Counted from the first letter of the stretch, positions 45,169 to 54,986 are shown. The stretch is DNA of 64,000 bases from Cytophagaceae bacterium (GCA_025455005.1 JALONH010000006.1:62001-126000); one strand, 5' to 3'. Notes: generated by a model from the sequence alone, not told the origin. A program made the numbers and translations.

Positions 45169-45483
45169 ATGAATACCTCTGTAGTATCCTTTATCCAAGA
45201 TTTACTTCAAAAACAAGTACTAAAACGCTACCCTATTCCGGTGAATGTAGTACTAAACAATGGTAATATAGAGTTGAAAGGATTTCGGATTTACGACTTC
45301 AATGATGAAACAAAAATAGTGAAAGGCATGACCTTACAAGAAGAATATGCATCTGTAAGAGAGAATCGCAAGCCTGTTTTTGCCTTTTTTACATTGGATG
45401 ATATTAAATCGGTTGAAAATTCTACCGCAGGGTATATGTTTGTAGATAATTACGAACAGATGGATCAATTACGCTCAGTATAA
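45169..45483 (+). CDS. Conserved-looking small protein of unknown function
   Basis: A 104-residue cytoplasmic protein without signal peptide or membrane segment. It begins MNTSVVSFIQDLLQKQVLKRY and has alternating beta/alpha character (VNVVLNNGNIELKGFRIYDF). It starts 3 bp after the metallophosphoesterase stop, so it is probably cotranscribed with it. I do not recognise the family. The last 9 bp overlap the end of the convergent gene. Confidence 0.6.
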   Translation: MNTSVVSFIQDLLQKQVLKRYPIPVNVVLNNGNIELKGFRIYDFNDETKIVKGMTLQEEYASVRENRKPVFAFFTLDDIKSVENSTAGYMFVDNYEQMDQLRSV

Positions 45484-45708
45484 TGTAAAGCGTTCTTCTT
45501 TTAATTTTTCATTTAAATAAGAAATGGTTAGACGGTAAGTCCCTTTTAAAAGTCCGGATACATCTAATTTCAAACAGTTTTTCCCTTCTGTCAACTCTTT
45601 CCATGTTGACATTTTAACTTCCCCTACAATATTAAAAATTTTAATTTGTACCCGTTGATCGGAATGCGCTTCCAAGTTAAGTTCTAAAATTTGATTAATT
45701 GTATGCAT
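45475..45708 (-). CDS. Short stand-alone protein resembling a T9SS sorting domain
   Basis: A 77-residue protein with no signal peptide. From residue 8 it follows the pattern of the type A T9SS C-terminal domain: VQIKIFNIVGEVKM, then NCLKLDVSGLLKGTYRLTISY and a basic tail KLKEERFTLY. Normal sorting domains sit at the end of large exported proteins. Here there is no cargo and no export signal, so it is either the remnant of a lost secreted protein or a small cytoplasmic protein with the same fold. Confidence 0.6.
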   Translation of the reverse strand: MHTINQILELNLEAHSDQRVQIKIFNIVGEVKMSTWKELTEGKNCLKLDVSGLLKGTYRLTISYLNEKLKEERFTLY

Positions 45709-45964
45709 TTACAAAAGCAGAGCCTATTTGTTACCTGAATGTTATTTTAATGGATTACTAAAAGCTAGATTTCTGTTTCTAATGTTAAGAAATTATAAAC
45801 AACAAAATATAGTATACTGTCTGATTTAATGGATGTTGTATTATTTTCAAATAGTTGTATTTAACCTAATTGTTAAGTAAACATCAACGGTACGTTAATA
45901 ATTTAAAATCGGTTAGAAACTATAAATACTTTGAACATTTTTGCAGCGCTTTGTTTTCAAAAAT

Positions 45965-47233
45965 ATGTTAAAATTAGTGACTAAAGGTCTGTTAGCAGGT
46001 CTTTTATTGTCTACTATTGGGAGAGTAGTAGGACAAGTAGATTCCACAAAATCAGCTGTGCCAACCGTTGTTGATAGTCCAAAACCAGTTGTTAAAAAAC
46101 AACCTGTCTGGAGTTTTAAAAGTGGCATTGGAATAACCGCACCGGATAGTTTATTTTCAGTAAATTTTCGGTTTCGTATGCAAAACCGCTTTTCGTACTT
46201 AACAAGATCAGCAGAAGACTGGAGTGCGGATGAGATTGAAGCTAGAGTTAGACGTTTACGTTTGAGATTAGATGGCTTTGTAGTGAATCCTAAATTAACA
46301 TACTACATTCAATTATCATTTTCTAGAGGCGACATGGACTGGACTGTTAGAGAGAATAATAAGATTAATTCTAGTCCTAATATCGTTCGAGATGCCGTTA
46401 TATTTTATAAACCAAATCATCATTGGACTTTCGCTTTTGGACAAACAAAATTACCTGGCAATAGACAACGTGTTGTTTCCTCAGGTGAATTGCAGTTTGC
46501 TGATAGATCCATTGTTAACTCTACGTTTAACATTGATCGTGATTTTGGATTCTTTGCTACATATGAAAGTAAAATAGGAAAATCTGTTTATTTATTAAAA
46601 GGGGCTTTAACAAGTGGTGAGGGGAGAAATTCAGTGATTTCGAATCAAGGTATGGCTTACACGGGCCGTTTTGAATTTTTACCTTTTGGGAAATTCAATA
46701 ATAGAGGTGATTATTATGAAGGCGATTTAGAGAGAGAGCAAAAGCCAAAAGTTTCCTTAGCCGCTGGATACCACCTAAACGAAAGTGCCGCTCGTCAATT
46801 TGGCACTTTGGGTAAAGACTTGTACGCCAATAGAACCATGACTGCCTTTATTGCTGACGCTTTATTTAAGTATAAGGGATTTGCATTATATACAGAGTAT
46901 ATAAATCGCAATGCTTCAAATCCGGTAACTTATAATAGTTCAAAAACGGATAGTCTGGTTATATATACTGGTTATGGCATGATGGCGCAAGCTAGTTTCA
47001 TATTCAAAAACAATGTAGAAATAGCAGGAAGAGTAGCGCAAGTAACTCCTTACAAAAGCGTCCAAACGAGTCAATTACAATTAAGAACATATACCTTAGG
47101 TGTTACAAAATATTTAAATAAACATAGAGTAAAACTTCAAGGCAATATTTCTTACGAAACAGATTATTCCTATACTACGAATCAATCCAAAAATGCCTGG
47201 CTAACAACATTCCAAATAGAACTCGGAATTTAA
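45965..47233 (+). CDS. Phosphate-selective porin (OprP/OprO family)
   Basis: A 422-residue outer-membrane porin. I start at ATG 45965; a TTG eight codons earlier adds non-signal residues. The signal peptide ends near VVGQ (residue 25), followed by a short proline-rich linker and the barrel (FSVNFRFRMQNRFSYL; RRLRLRLDGFVVNPKLTYYIQL near residue 80, in part), closing with TFQIELGI. It lies upstream of pstSCAB-phoU and very likely delivers phosphate to the periplasm. The 256 bp before it are AT-rich with no convincing promoter match. Confidence 0.88.
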   Translation: MLKLVTKGLLAGLLLSTIGRVVGQVDSTKSAVPTVVDSPKPVVKKQPVWSFKSGIGITAPDSLFSVNFRFRMQNRFSYLTRSAEDWSADEIEARVRRLRLRLDGFVVNPKLTYYIQLSFSRGDMDWTVRENNKINSSPNIVRDAVIFYKPNHHWTFAFGQTKLPGNRQRVVSSGELQFADRSIVNSTFNIDRDFGFFATYESKIGKSVYLLKGALTSGEGRNSVISNQGMAYTGRFEFLPFGKFNNRGDYYEGDLEREQKPKVSLAAGYHLNESAARQFGTLGKDLYANRTMTAFIADALFKYKGFALYTEYINRNASNPVTYNSSKTDSLVIYTGYGMMAQASFIFKNNVEIAGRVAQVTPYKSVQTSQLQLRTYTLGVTKYLNKHRVKLQGNISYETDYSYTTNQSKNAWLTTFQIELGI

Positions 47234-47345
47234 AACACTTATAGTCAAATAGATGATTATAATAACTAAATAAAACACAATTAATTAATATAGAACAAAT
47301 AAATCTTAATAAATAACTCGTTAATTTCGCAACCATAAGTATAAT

Positions 47346-48368
47346 ATGAAAAAATCAATCGTATTTCTAATTTCTGCTGCATTACTTTGGTCTTGTGGCG
47401 GTTCTGAAAAAACTAAATCAACCGATTCTACAGCCATCGTTGGTGGAGATATCAAAATAGACGGTTCTAGTACTGTTTATCCAATTTCAGAAGCATTTGC
47501 TGAAGAATTCCAAAAAGAAAACAATGAAGTAAAAGTTACAGTAGCTGTATCCGGTACAGGTGGTGGTTTCAAGAAGTTTATCCGTAAAGAAATCGATGTA
47601 ACCGGTGCTTCACGTCCTATTAAAAAATCAGAAAATGAGGATGCCGTAAAAGCCGGAATTGAATACTATGAGATCCCTGTTGCTTATGATGGTTTAGCAG
47701 TTGTAATTAACCCTCAAAATACATGGGTGGATTTTTTAACAGTTGAAGAGTTAAAAAAAATATGGGAGCCTGCAGCACAAGGTAAAATTGTGAAATGGAA
47801 TCAGATACGCCCTAACTGGCCAAACGAGGAAATTCATTTATTCGGTGCTGGCACAGAATCAGGGACATTTGATTATTTCACTGAAGCCATAGTAGGTGAA
47901 TCCAAGGCTTGTCGGGGTGATTATACCGCATCTGAAGACGATAACGTATTAGTTCAAGGTGTAGCTGGAGATAAATTAGCTTTGGCGTTTTTTGGCTATG
48001 CTTATTACAAAGAAAACGCTCCTAAGTTAAAGATAGTACCCATTGATGATAAAAATGATACTAATGGTAAAGGCGCAATAGCTCCAAATGAATCTTCTAT
48101 TATAGATGGTTCCTATCAGCCTCTTTCTAGACCATTATTCATATACGTTAATAAGGCTTCTGCTGATCGTACTGAGGTAAGTGCTTTTGTTAACTATGCC
48201 TTACAAAATGCCTCCATATTGGTTCCGGAGACAGGATATGTTCCTTTAACTTCCGCTACATATGTTTTAGCTAAAAAAAGATTTGATACTAAAAAAACCG
48301 GCTCTGTGTTCCTACAACTTGAATCTACAGTAGGTGTAAAATTAGAGGATGTTTTAAAAGTCGAATAA
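47346..48368 (+). CDS. pstS: PstS, phosphate-binding lipoprotein
   Basis: A 340-residue periplasmic phosphate-binding protein, lipid-anchored: MKKSIVFLISAALLWSC gives a lipobox with Cys17. The phosphate site includes DGSSTVYPISEAF near residue 38, GTGGGFKKF near 70, DVTGASRPIK near 85 and AGTESGTFDYF near 167. It belongs to the SphX-like group without the E. coli-type N-terminus. It starts 112 bp after the porin gene and begins the ABC transporter operon. Confidence 0.96.
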   Translation: MKKSIVFLISAALLWSCGGSEKTKSTDSTAIVGGDIKIDGSSTVYPISEAFAEEFQKENNEVKVTVAVSGTGGGFKKFIRKEIDVTGASRPIKKSENEDAVKAGIEYYEIPVAYDGLAVVINPQNTWVDFLTVEELKKIWEPAAQGKIVKWNQIRPNWPNEEIHLFGAGTESGTFDYFTEAIVGESKACRGDYTASEDDNVLVQGVAGDKLALAFFGYAYYKENAPKLKIVPIDDKNDTNGKGAIAPNESSIIDGSYQPLSRPLFIYVNKASADRTEVSAFVNYALQNASILVPETGYVPLTSATYVLAKKRFDTKKTGSVFLQLESTVGVKLEDVLKVE

Positions 48369-48375
48369 TGACTAC

Positions 48376-49251
48376 ATGAAATTAAAAGAAAAAATTATTG
48401 AGGGATTCCTTCTATCCTGTAGTTTGTTAACTATACTCACTACGGTTGGTATAATTGGAGTCCTGATTGTTGAAACCTTTGGTTTTTTTCAAGAAGTTTC
48501 TTTTTGGGAGTTCATTTCTGATAAAGAATGGACTCCCTTATTTGCTGATAAACATTTCGGTATATTACCATTACTTACCGGGACCCTTTTAACAACATTA
48601 ATTGCTATTATTGTAGCTGTCCCTTTAGGAATTACGATTGCAATTTATTTAAGTGAATACGCCCATCCTAGCATTCGTACATTTATAAAACCATCTTTAG
48701 AAATTCTAGCAGCTATCCCAACCGTGGTATATGGATATTTTGCATTAGTTTATGTTACTCCAATGTTACAATATTTCATCCCATCGTTATCCGGTTTCAA
48801 TGCTCTTTCTCCTGGTATTGTTATGGGAGTTATGATTCTTCCACTAGTATCCTCTCTCAGTGAGGATGCTCTATACTCTGTACCTAAAACCTTACGAGAA
48901 GGCTCATTAGCAATGGGCGCTACAAAATTCCAAACTGCGTTCAGAGTTGTAGTGCCCGCAGCCTTTTCCGGTATTGCTGTTTCTATCATACTTTCCGTAT
49001 CCAGAGCCATAGGAGAAACGATGATTGTGGCAATTGCCGCCGGTCAACAGCCTCGACTAACTTTTAATCCTCTCGTGCCGATTGAAACCGCCACTACCTA
49101 TATTGTACAAGTGTCGCAAGGTGACTTACCTCAAGATTCCATTGAATATAAAACGATTTATGCTGTAGGGATGAGTTTGTTTGTTATAACATTGTTGTTG
49201 AATAATATCAGTTTTTGGTTAAAGAAAAAATACCACCAAGCTTACAAATAA
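48376..49251 (+). CDS. pstC: PstC, phosphate ABC transporter permease
   Basis: A 291-residue inner-membrane permease with six helices. The EAA-type coupling loop is SLREGSLAMGATKFQ-like (TLREGSLAMGATKFQT near residue 178), followed by AIGETMIVAIAAG, the conserved PstC segment near 213. It pairs with PstA to form the phosphate channel. It starts 7 bp after pstS and ends 3 bp before pstA. Confidence 0.96.
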   Translation: MKLKEKIIEGFLLSCSLLTILTTVGIIGVLIVETFGFFQEVSFWEFISDKEWTPLFADKHFGILPLLTGTLLTTLIAIIVAVPLGITIAIYLSEYAHPSIRTFIKPSLEILAAIPTVVYGYFALVYVTPMLQYFIPSLSGFNALSPGIVMGVMILPLVSSLSEDALYSVPKTLREGSLAMGATKFQTAFRVVVPAAFSGIAVSIILSVSRAIGETMIVAIAAGQQPRLTFNPLVPIETATTYIVQVSQGDLPQDSIEYKTIYAVGMSLFVITLLLNNISFWLKKKYHQAYK

Positions 49252-49254
49252 GAT

Positions 49255-50151
49255 ATGGCAAAGAAGTTACGCAAACGCATGAGTCATAAGCATACCAAAC
49301 GGCTTAAATTTTATGAGACTCAAGATAGTATATTTAAATACGTTGCGATGTCTTTTACAGGTATAGGGATTATCGTACTTGGATTATTATTATTTAATGT
49401 TTTCAGTAGCGGACTCAGTAGAATTGATTGGGATTTCCTTACCTCTTTCCCATCTCGAAGAGCGTCATCGGCCGGTATTTTTGCTGCCTGGACCGGAACC
49501 TTATGGATTATGGTTTTGACTACTTTAATTGCCTTTCCTATTGGTGTTTCAGCCGGTATTTATATGGAAGAATATAACAATAAAAGTAAATTATCGAATA
49601 TCATAGAAATTAATATTTCCAACCTAGCCGGCGTACCATCAATTATCTATGGCCTATTAGGTTTAGAAATATTTGCTCGGGCTATGGGTTTGGGTGGCTC
49701 CATACTTACCGGCGCCTTAACCTTATCGTTACTGATACTTCCGATTATAATCGTTTCTACACGAGAATCGCTTAAAACTGTTCCATATTCCATTCGTGAG
49801 GCTTCCTATGCTCTTGGCGCATCTAAATGGCAAACCATTTGGGCGCAGGTTCTCCCGGCCTCTCTACCCGGAATTGTTACGGGTGTTATTCTGGCCATCT
49901 CCCGAGCGATAGGAGAAACGGCACCACTCGTTGTAATTGGCGCCCTAACCTTTGTTTCCTTCATTCCTACAAGTTTTACAGATGAATTCACGGTTTTACC
50001 TATTCAGATTTTCAATTGGGTTTCTAGACCACAAATTGAATTTACTCAAAATGCAGCAGCAGCCATTATTATCTTATTATCTATTACTTTTATTATGAAT
50101 GGTATTGCTGTATACTTACGCTACCGTTGGCAGAAAAAAGTAAAGTGGTAA
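49255..50151 (+). CDS. pstA: PstA, phosphate ABC transporter permease
   Basis: A 298-residue permease, the second membrane subunit. After a basic N-terminus ([16 protein letters not shown]) there are six helices, the coupling loop [18 protein letters not shown] near residue 180, and [17 protein letters not shown] near 216, which is diagnostic for PstA. It is 25 bp upstream of pstB. Confidence 0.96.
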   Translation: MAKKLRKRMSHKHTKRLKFYETQDSIFKYVAMSFTGIGIIVLGLLLFNVFSSGLSRIDWDFLTSFPSRRASSAGIFAAWTGTLWIMVLTTLIAFPIGVSAGIYMEEYNNKSKLSNIIEINISNLAGVPSIIYGLLGLEIFARAMGLGGSILTGALTLSLLILPIIIVSTRESLKTVPYSIREASYALGASKWQTIWAQVLPASLPGIVTGVILAISRAIGETAPLVVIGALTFVSFIPTSFTDEFTVLPIQIFNWVSRPQIEFTQNAAAAIIILLSITFIMNGIAVYLRYRWQKKVKW

Positions 50152-50176
50152 GACCTACAAAAGATTTCGAATTAAT

Positions 50177-50926
50177 ATGAAAATAGAAGCAAAAGACGTA
50201 CACGTGTATTATGGCATGGACCACACTTTAAAAGGTGTATCCATGAGCATCAAAAAAAATACCGTTACGGCACTCATAGGACCGTCCGGTTGTGGTAAAT
50301 CTACCTTTCTACGTTGTATGAACCGGATGAATGATTTAATTGACCATTGTAAAGTACAAGGTTCTATCACGGTAGACGGCGTTGATATATATGGTGATGG
50401 AGTTAACGTTAACGAATTGCGTAAAGCGGTAGGAATGGTTTTTCAAAAGCCTAATCCATTTCCAAAATCCATATTCGAAAATGTAGCCTACGGTTTACGC
50501 GTGAATGGTGAATCCAACAAAGAATACATTCAAGACAAAGTAGAATGGGCATTAAAACAAGCTGCCCTTTGGGATGAAGTACGAGATAAAACAAAAAAAT
50601 CAGCTCTCGCTCTTTCGGGTGGACAACAACAACGTCTTTGTATCGCCCGAGCATTGGCAGTAGAACCTTCGATTTTATTAATGGATGAACCGGCTTCCGC
50701 TCTTGACCCCATTTCTACTGCAAAAATAGAAGAACTCATCTATAATCTAAAAGCAGAATATACGATCTTAATCGTAACGCATAACATGCAACAAGCAACG
50801 CGTACCAGCGACAAAACAGCCTTTTTCTATATGGGCGAATTAGTCGAATTTGATGATACCCGCACCTTGTTTACCAACCCTAAAAAAGAACGTACACAAA
50901 ACTACATCACCGGACGTTTCGGTTGA
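50177..50926 (+). CDS. pstB: PstB, phosphate ABC transporter ATPase
   Basis: A 249-residue ABC ATPase. Walker [10 protein letters not shown] near residue 34, the Q-loop VFQKPNPFP near 94, signature [15 protein letters not shown] near 152, Walker [14 protein letters not shown] near 172 and the switch His in VTHNMQQA near 205. The [11 protein letters not shown] segment after Walker A is typical of PstB. It energises phosphate import and is followed 55 bp later by phoU. Confidence 0.98.
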   Translation: MKIEAKDVHVYYGMDHTLKGVSMSIKKNTVTALIGPSGCGKSTFLRCMNRMNDLIDHCKVQGSITVDGVDIYGDGVNVNELRKAVGMVFQKPNPFPKSIFENVAYGLRVNGESNKEYIQDKVEWALKQAALWDEVRDKTKKSALALSGGQQQRLCIARALAVEPSILLMDEPASALDPISTAKIEELIYNLKAEYTILIVTHNMQQATRTSDKTAFFYMGELVEFDDTRTLFTNPKKERTQNYITGRFG

Positions 50927-50981
50927 TTCAACTTTTTATACCACTCCACGTATACAAGAACACTATTAACTTTATACTATT

Positions 50982-51656
50982 ATGAATCTTCTGGAAACCG
51001 AATTAGGAGAATTAAAAAGCGAACTAGTAGACATGACGCTCTTAGCCAAAAGTCAAATGGAGAGAGCGGTAACCGCTTTTTACACACATGACCATGATTT
51101 GGCCAAAGAGGTTATTTTAAATGAAAAACGTGTCAATGGGAGCGAATTAAAAATTGATAGTCGCTGCGAGCATATTCTAGCATTGTTTAATCCGGTTGCG
51201 ATTGACTTACGTTTTGTAGTGGCATCGCTCAAAATGGTGTCCGACTTGGAACGGATAGGCGACAACGCGGAAGGAATATCGAATTATATCATTCGATATG
51301 AAAAACCGTTTGATCCGGAATTGATAGAAAAATTACGATTCAAAGAGATGACCAACATCGCCTTAGAAATGTTAACTATTTTATGCGAATCATTTGAAAC
51401 CGATAATACTAAATTAGCGCGTACCGTTTTTTCCAAAGATGATGTTTTAGATGAAATCAACATGGCATCGAATCAAGTTGTTACGGATTACATTCGTCAA
51501 CATGCAGGAAATGAAGAAAAAATTAAACAAGCGATTTACTTACTTTCTATTATCCGTAAAATGGAGCGTGTAGGAGATTATGTAACTAATATTGCGGAAG
51601 AAATAATTTTTTATGTGAAAGCAAAAGTGTTAAAACATAAGAAAAACAAAGAATAA
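50982..51656 (+). CDS. phoU: PhoU, phosphate signalling regulator
   Basis: A 224-residue all-helical protein with two PhoU three-helix repeats. The metal-cluster motifs appear as VASLKMVSDLERIGDNAEG near residue 85 and IRKMERVGDYVTNIAEE near 190 (E/DxxxD pattern). PhoU restrains the PstSCAB transporter and its cognate kinase when phosphate is ample. The PhoR/PhoB pair is not in this window. It is followed 4 bp later by an exported-protein gene. Confidence 0.96.
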   Translation: MNLLETELGELKSELVDMTLLAKSQMERAVTAFYTHDHDLAKEVILNEKRVNGSELKIDSRCEHILALFNPVAIDLRFVVASLKMVSDLERIGDNAEGISNYIIRYEKPFDPELIEKLRFKEMTNIALEMLTILCESFETDNTKLARTVFSKDDVLDEINMASNQVVTDYIRQHAGNEEKIKQAIYLLSIIRKMERVGDYVTNIAEEIIFYVKAKVLKHKKNKE

Positions 51657-51660
51657 TACT

Positions 51661-52515
51661 GTGCCTTCCCTAGCACCCGTATCTATTGTCCTTCGCCTCT
51701 TCTGCATACTCCTATATGTATGCTCATTCTCTACTTTAGGACAAACTACCTCAGATGATCAAGCTGTAGTACGATCGAATGATGGTATTTTTCAGACATC
51801 ACATCGAATGGCATTTACCGTTCCGGATGAGCGATCCACTTTTGAAATGACCTTTACACCAAATTGGAACCAAGAATACCCGGGACTTATCGCTACCGAT
51901 AGAGCTCGATTCACAGCTCAACTTGGCTACCATCGTTTGATTGAATCCGCCTGGGGATATGGAATGCAGAGCCGACTCCACTGGGTATACAATAACAACG
52001 GCAATGGTATCCAGTATGCTCTTTTACAAAATCAATGGTATGGTCAACATATTAGTTATATAGGGAAGTTTAACTTATACAAACAAGCATACATCGTTCA
52101 TCAGTACTTTGGTAAGAATACACTAAATGGCTCTACCCGTAGACCGGCAGAGGGGAAATTCATGTTACGTATTGTATTAACTCGATCGTTTTCATTAAGC
52201 CGCTCTTTGGGTCTTATCACTCAAGCCAACACGTATTTCGCTTGGCAAATCAACTGGAATCAAGATAATGCATTGTATAATTATAAAAATCGATTTATTG
52301 ACCAAACACAATGGCAGCTTCAATGTGGTGTCATGTGGAAACAACAACTTTACATTGGCGTGTATGGCTCCATCACGACCAATTATATTAAAACTGCAGC
52401 TGCAGTAGACCCTATAACCAACACTAGAAATCCATTTTTTGGAATTACTACGCTGTTCTATTTCTCCTCGGATAAAATAGAAAAACTTAACATTCACCCA
52501 ATTACCTATTGGTAA
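51661..52515 (+). CDS. Exported protein, probable outer-membrane barrel (DUF2490-like)
   Basis: A 284-residue protein with a signal peptide ending STLGQ (residue 28), starting with GTG at 51661; the next ATG would lose the signal. The rest has amphipathic strands rich in W and Y (AWGYGMQSRLHWVYNN; YFAWQINWNQDNALYNYKNR) as in single-chain outer-membrane barrels. It starts 4 bp after phoU, so it may belong to the phosphate regulon. Function is unknown. Confidence 0.68.
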   Translation: MPSLAPVSIVLRLFCILLYVCSFSTLGQTTSDDQAVVRSNDGIFQTSHRMAFTVPDERSTFEMTFTPNWNQEYPGLIATDRARFTAQLGYHRLIESAWGYGMQSRLHWVYNNNGNGIQYALLQNQWYGQHISYIGKFNLYKQAYIVHQYFGKNTLNGSTRRPAEGKFMLRIVLTRSFSLSRSLGLITQANTYFAWQINWNQDNALYNYKNRFIDQTQWQLQCGVMWKQQLYIGVYGSITTNYIKTAAAVDPITNTRNPFFGITTLFYFSSDKIEKLNIHPITYW

Positions 52516-52560
52516 AGTGGGAATATTTGTACAACACCTACTTTCCCAGTATATTAGTAT

Positions 52561-52929
52561 ATGTTAAAATTATTCTTTCAACTTTGGAAAGCAGGTGCCT
52601 TGTCGGATGCTATGCAAATAGTGTTTCAAGGAAAAGTGAACGAATGGAAAGTTCGTTTTTTCAAAAAACTAGCTCATGTATTTGCCAGTGTCATCATGCT
52701 CATCATAGTGTCCTTTGTGTTTCTGATGATGTTCTTGTTCCTTGGTTTGGGAGTGAGTATATGGTTGAATGGTTTATTAGAAAGTAATTATCAAGGTTTC
52801 CTAATAGTAGGAGGCGTTTTCTTTATCTGTGCTCTTCTATTATCGATGTCCATACGAAGAGGAACCCTACAACGCCGTTTGTTTGAAACAATGATGCGTA
52901 TATTAGAAAAAGATACGTCGCCTGAATAG
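52561..52929 (+). CDS. Small membrane protein (phage-holin-superfamily / DUF1469-like)
   Basis: A 122-residue protein with two strong transmembrane helices (about residues 40-68 and 80-100) and a basic C-terminal tail, the layout of the putative holin-X/DUF1469 group, which occurs in many bacteria outside phages. No other phage gene is nearby, so lysis is unlikely. It starts 45 bp after the previous gene and ends 10 bp before the GGGP-synthase gene, suggesting cotranscription and a membrane-lipid context. Confidence 0.7.
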   Translation: MLKLFFQLWKAGALSDAMQIVFQGKVNEWKVRFFKKLAHVFASVIMLIIVSFVFLMMFLFLGLGVSIWLNGLLESNYQGFLIVGGVFFICALLLSMSIRRGTLQRRLFETMMRILEKDTSPE

Positions 52930-52939
52930 TTGATTGGAT

Positions 52940-53701
52940 ATGGGTAAACATATTTTACAGCGATTAGAAAGTAATATAGAGAAGGGTATTAAATCCTTTG
53001 CTGTGTTACTAGATCCGGACAAATTAGATCAAGTGACCTTACTAAAAACGATTCAACTGGCTGTTGAATGCCAGGTAGATTTTTTCTTTTTGGGAGGTAG
53101 TTTATTAACGCGATATCAATTACCCAATATCGTTCGTACAATAAAGGATCATTCGTCTATTCCGGTGATATTATTTCCGGGAAGCAACTTACAAATTGAA
53201 CCAACGGCAGATGCCTTATTATTTTTATCCTTGATATCCGGTAGAAACCCGGAGTTCCTAATAGGACAACATGTGATTTCTGCACCTATAGTGCGCAAAA
53301 GTAATTTAGAAGTATTGCCTACAGGGTATATCTTAATTGATTGCGGCAAACCCACCACTGTATCGTATGTATCCAACACTACACCCATTCCATATGATAA
53401 ACCGGCTATAGCAGCCTGTACTGCGATGGCAGGGGAAATGTTGGGATTAAAAATGATGTACTTGGATGGCGGTAGTGGAGCACAACAACCTGTAAGTCGT
53501 AAGATGATCGCTACTGTTCGGAAATCCGTACAAGTTCCAATAATTGTGGGTGGCGGACTGAACACACCGGATAAAGCCGTGGATGCGTTACAGGCCGGAG
53601 CCGACGTCGTTGTAGTAGGTAATAGTATAGAAGACGATCCAAGTTTAATGATCGAAATGGCAGAGCGGATTCGAGAATATAATCTGGAACATAAAAAATA
53701 A
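52940..53701 (+). CDS. Geranylgeranylglyceryl/heptaprenylglyceryl phosphate synthase family
   Basis: A 253-residue TIM-barrel prenyltransferase that joins a polyprenyl diphosphate to sn-glycerol-1-phosphate, forming an ether bond. ATG 52940 is used; a TTG two codons earlier is less likely. Diagnostic parts are AVLLDPDKL near residue 20, FFLGGSLLT near 47, VILFPGSNLQI near 73, MYLDGGSGAQQPVS near 170 and the phosphate loops VGGGLNTPDKA and VVVGNSIE near 200-225. Bacteroidota carry a distinct group of these enzymes; what the ether product does in them is not established here. Confidence 0.92.
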   Translation: MGKHILQRLESNIEKGIKSFAVLLDPDKLDQVTLLKTIQLAVECQVDFFFLGGSLLTRYQLPNIVRTIKDHSSIPVILFPGSNLQIEPTADALLFLSLISGRNPEFLIGQHVISAPIVRKSNLEVLPTGYILIDCGKPTTVSYVSNTTPIPYDKPAIAACTAMAGEMLGLKMMYLDGGSGAQQPVSRKMIATVRKSVQVPIIVGGGLNTPDKAVDALQAGADVVVVGNSIEDDPSLMIEMAERIREYNLEHKK

Positions 53702-53814
53702 AAGTCGAATCATTTTTTACAAAAGTACATCCCCACATAGTCGCGTGCTAGACAAGGTTATGAATAGATGATTGTAAAAATAGCGTGTCGCTAAAGTTCG
53801 ATTAGGGCAAGGGC

Positions 53815-53856
53815 TATATACGATATAATACATCCATTAGTATTATATCGTATATA
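53815..53856. repeat. 17-bp perfect inverted repeat
   Basis: TATATACGATATAATAC, an 8-base loop, then its exact reverse complement at 53840-53856. It lies 113 bp after the GGGP-synthase gene and 24 bp before the decayed lipoprotein gene. The stem is almost only A and T, and A-rich sequence follows on the plus strand. It could be a terminator for leftward transcription or a protein-binding site. Confidence 0.9.
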
Positions 53857-53879
53857 AAAATAACTAGTAATAAATTATC

Positions 53880-54503
53880 ATGTTACGTTTAAAATTAACA
53901 TTACTATATTTTCTTTTTTATTCATTATTATCTTGCGATAACAATTCAGGAACAATAAAAGAATATTCACCTAATGATAGTACTAGAATAATATATAAAG
54001 CCACAAACGACACTTGTGGATTTAATTATATTTACAATAAAGATTAAATATTGTTAAATAAACAATATTTAATTAATGGTAAAATACATGGGCCTTATTT
54101 AACTTATTATGAAAATGGCAATGTTATGGACTCGGCTATTATTATTAATAATAAAATATTGAGTCATTATTATTATACTTCTGACATGAAGTTAAATCGA
54201 ACAGGTGTTGGGAATTGTTTTTGTTATTATCAATATTACACTAGTGGAGATTTATTTGAAAAATTTTGTGTAAGTGAATATAAAATCAACAATCGGACAG
54301 ACTATGTAAGAGACTCTAGTATAATATATAAAAACGAGGAAGAGGTATTTAAACTTATATATTATAATGATAGTGTATATTTCTATAGTAAGAATAAACT
54401 ATACGATACTAAAACTAAAATAAATAGTTATTATTATTACAAGTTAGAAATAAAAAATAAAATTGGTATTGACACAATACTAGTTCCATGGTTGTTCAAT
54501 TAA
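53880..54503 (+). pseudogene. MORN-repeat-like lipoprotein gene with an in-frame stop
   Basis: From ATG 53880 the frame gives a lipoprotein start (MLRLKLTLLYFLFYSLLSC, lipobox LLSC) and continues to YIYNKD, then TAA at 54045. The same frame resumes at once (ILLNKQYLINGKIHGPYLTY) and is open to 54503. The second part has MORN/YwqK-like units (NGKIHGPYLTYYENGNVM). One nonsense change in a gene for a 207-residue lipoprotein explains all this. Codon use is extremely AT-rich compared with genes on either side, suggesting acquired DNA. Confidence 0.75.
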
Positions 54504-54524
54504 ATTTCAACAATCAATTTAACA

Positions 54525-54986
54525 ATGTATATAAATTATTTACGATCTAATAAAGACAACAATGTTATTGACAGTGTTATATTACTTATATTAATATTGT
54601 TTATCGTAATAGGATTTATAATAAATATAATCATTGGGATTATATTTATTATTATTCTTATTTCTCAATTTACTATCTGTAAAGGGTCTATTATTGACTT
54701 TAACAATAAATCTATCTTTGTATTTCGAGAAATACTTTGGTTTAAAATTAAAAAATCTATAAATATTAACGATTACAATGCGTATCGAGTTAAGAAAATT
54801 ATAATTGGCTCAAGTTATAGCTCAAGATCGTCAAATAGTACTGTTGTTAAACGATATTATTCATTAGAAATTTTTAATACTAATAATGGATTAAAACTAG
54901 AAATAGCTACTGATGATAAGAAGTATATAAATGAAATAAGTACAAAACTTGAAAATATTTTTAATTACGCTAATCAATCCAACTAG
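54525..54986 (+). CDS. Small membrane protein of unknown function
   Basis: A 153-residue protein. Residues 15-50 form one or two very hydrophobic, isoleucine-rich helices (LILILFIVIGFIINIIIGII). The rest is a beta-rich domain (IIDFNNKSIFVFREILWF; RYYSLEIFNTNNGLKLEIAT) like the PH-type or bacterial immunity-protein membrane domains. I do not recognise the family. It follows the decayed MORN-like gene by 21 bp and shares its extreme AT bias. Confidence 0.65.
   Translation: MYINYLRSNKDNNVIDSVILLILILFIVIGFIINIIIGIIFIIILISQFTICKGSIIDFNNKSIFVFREILWFKIKKSININDYNAYRVKKIIIGSSYSSRSSNSTVVKRYYSLEIFNTNNGLKLEIATDDKKYINEISTKLENIFNYANQSN

Noticed and set aside
52561-52929. Prophage remnant because of a holin-like protein
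   Set aside because: No other phage genes nearby, and this membrane family is common outside phages.
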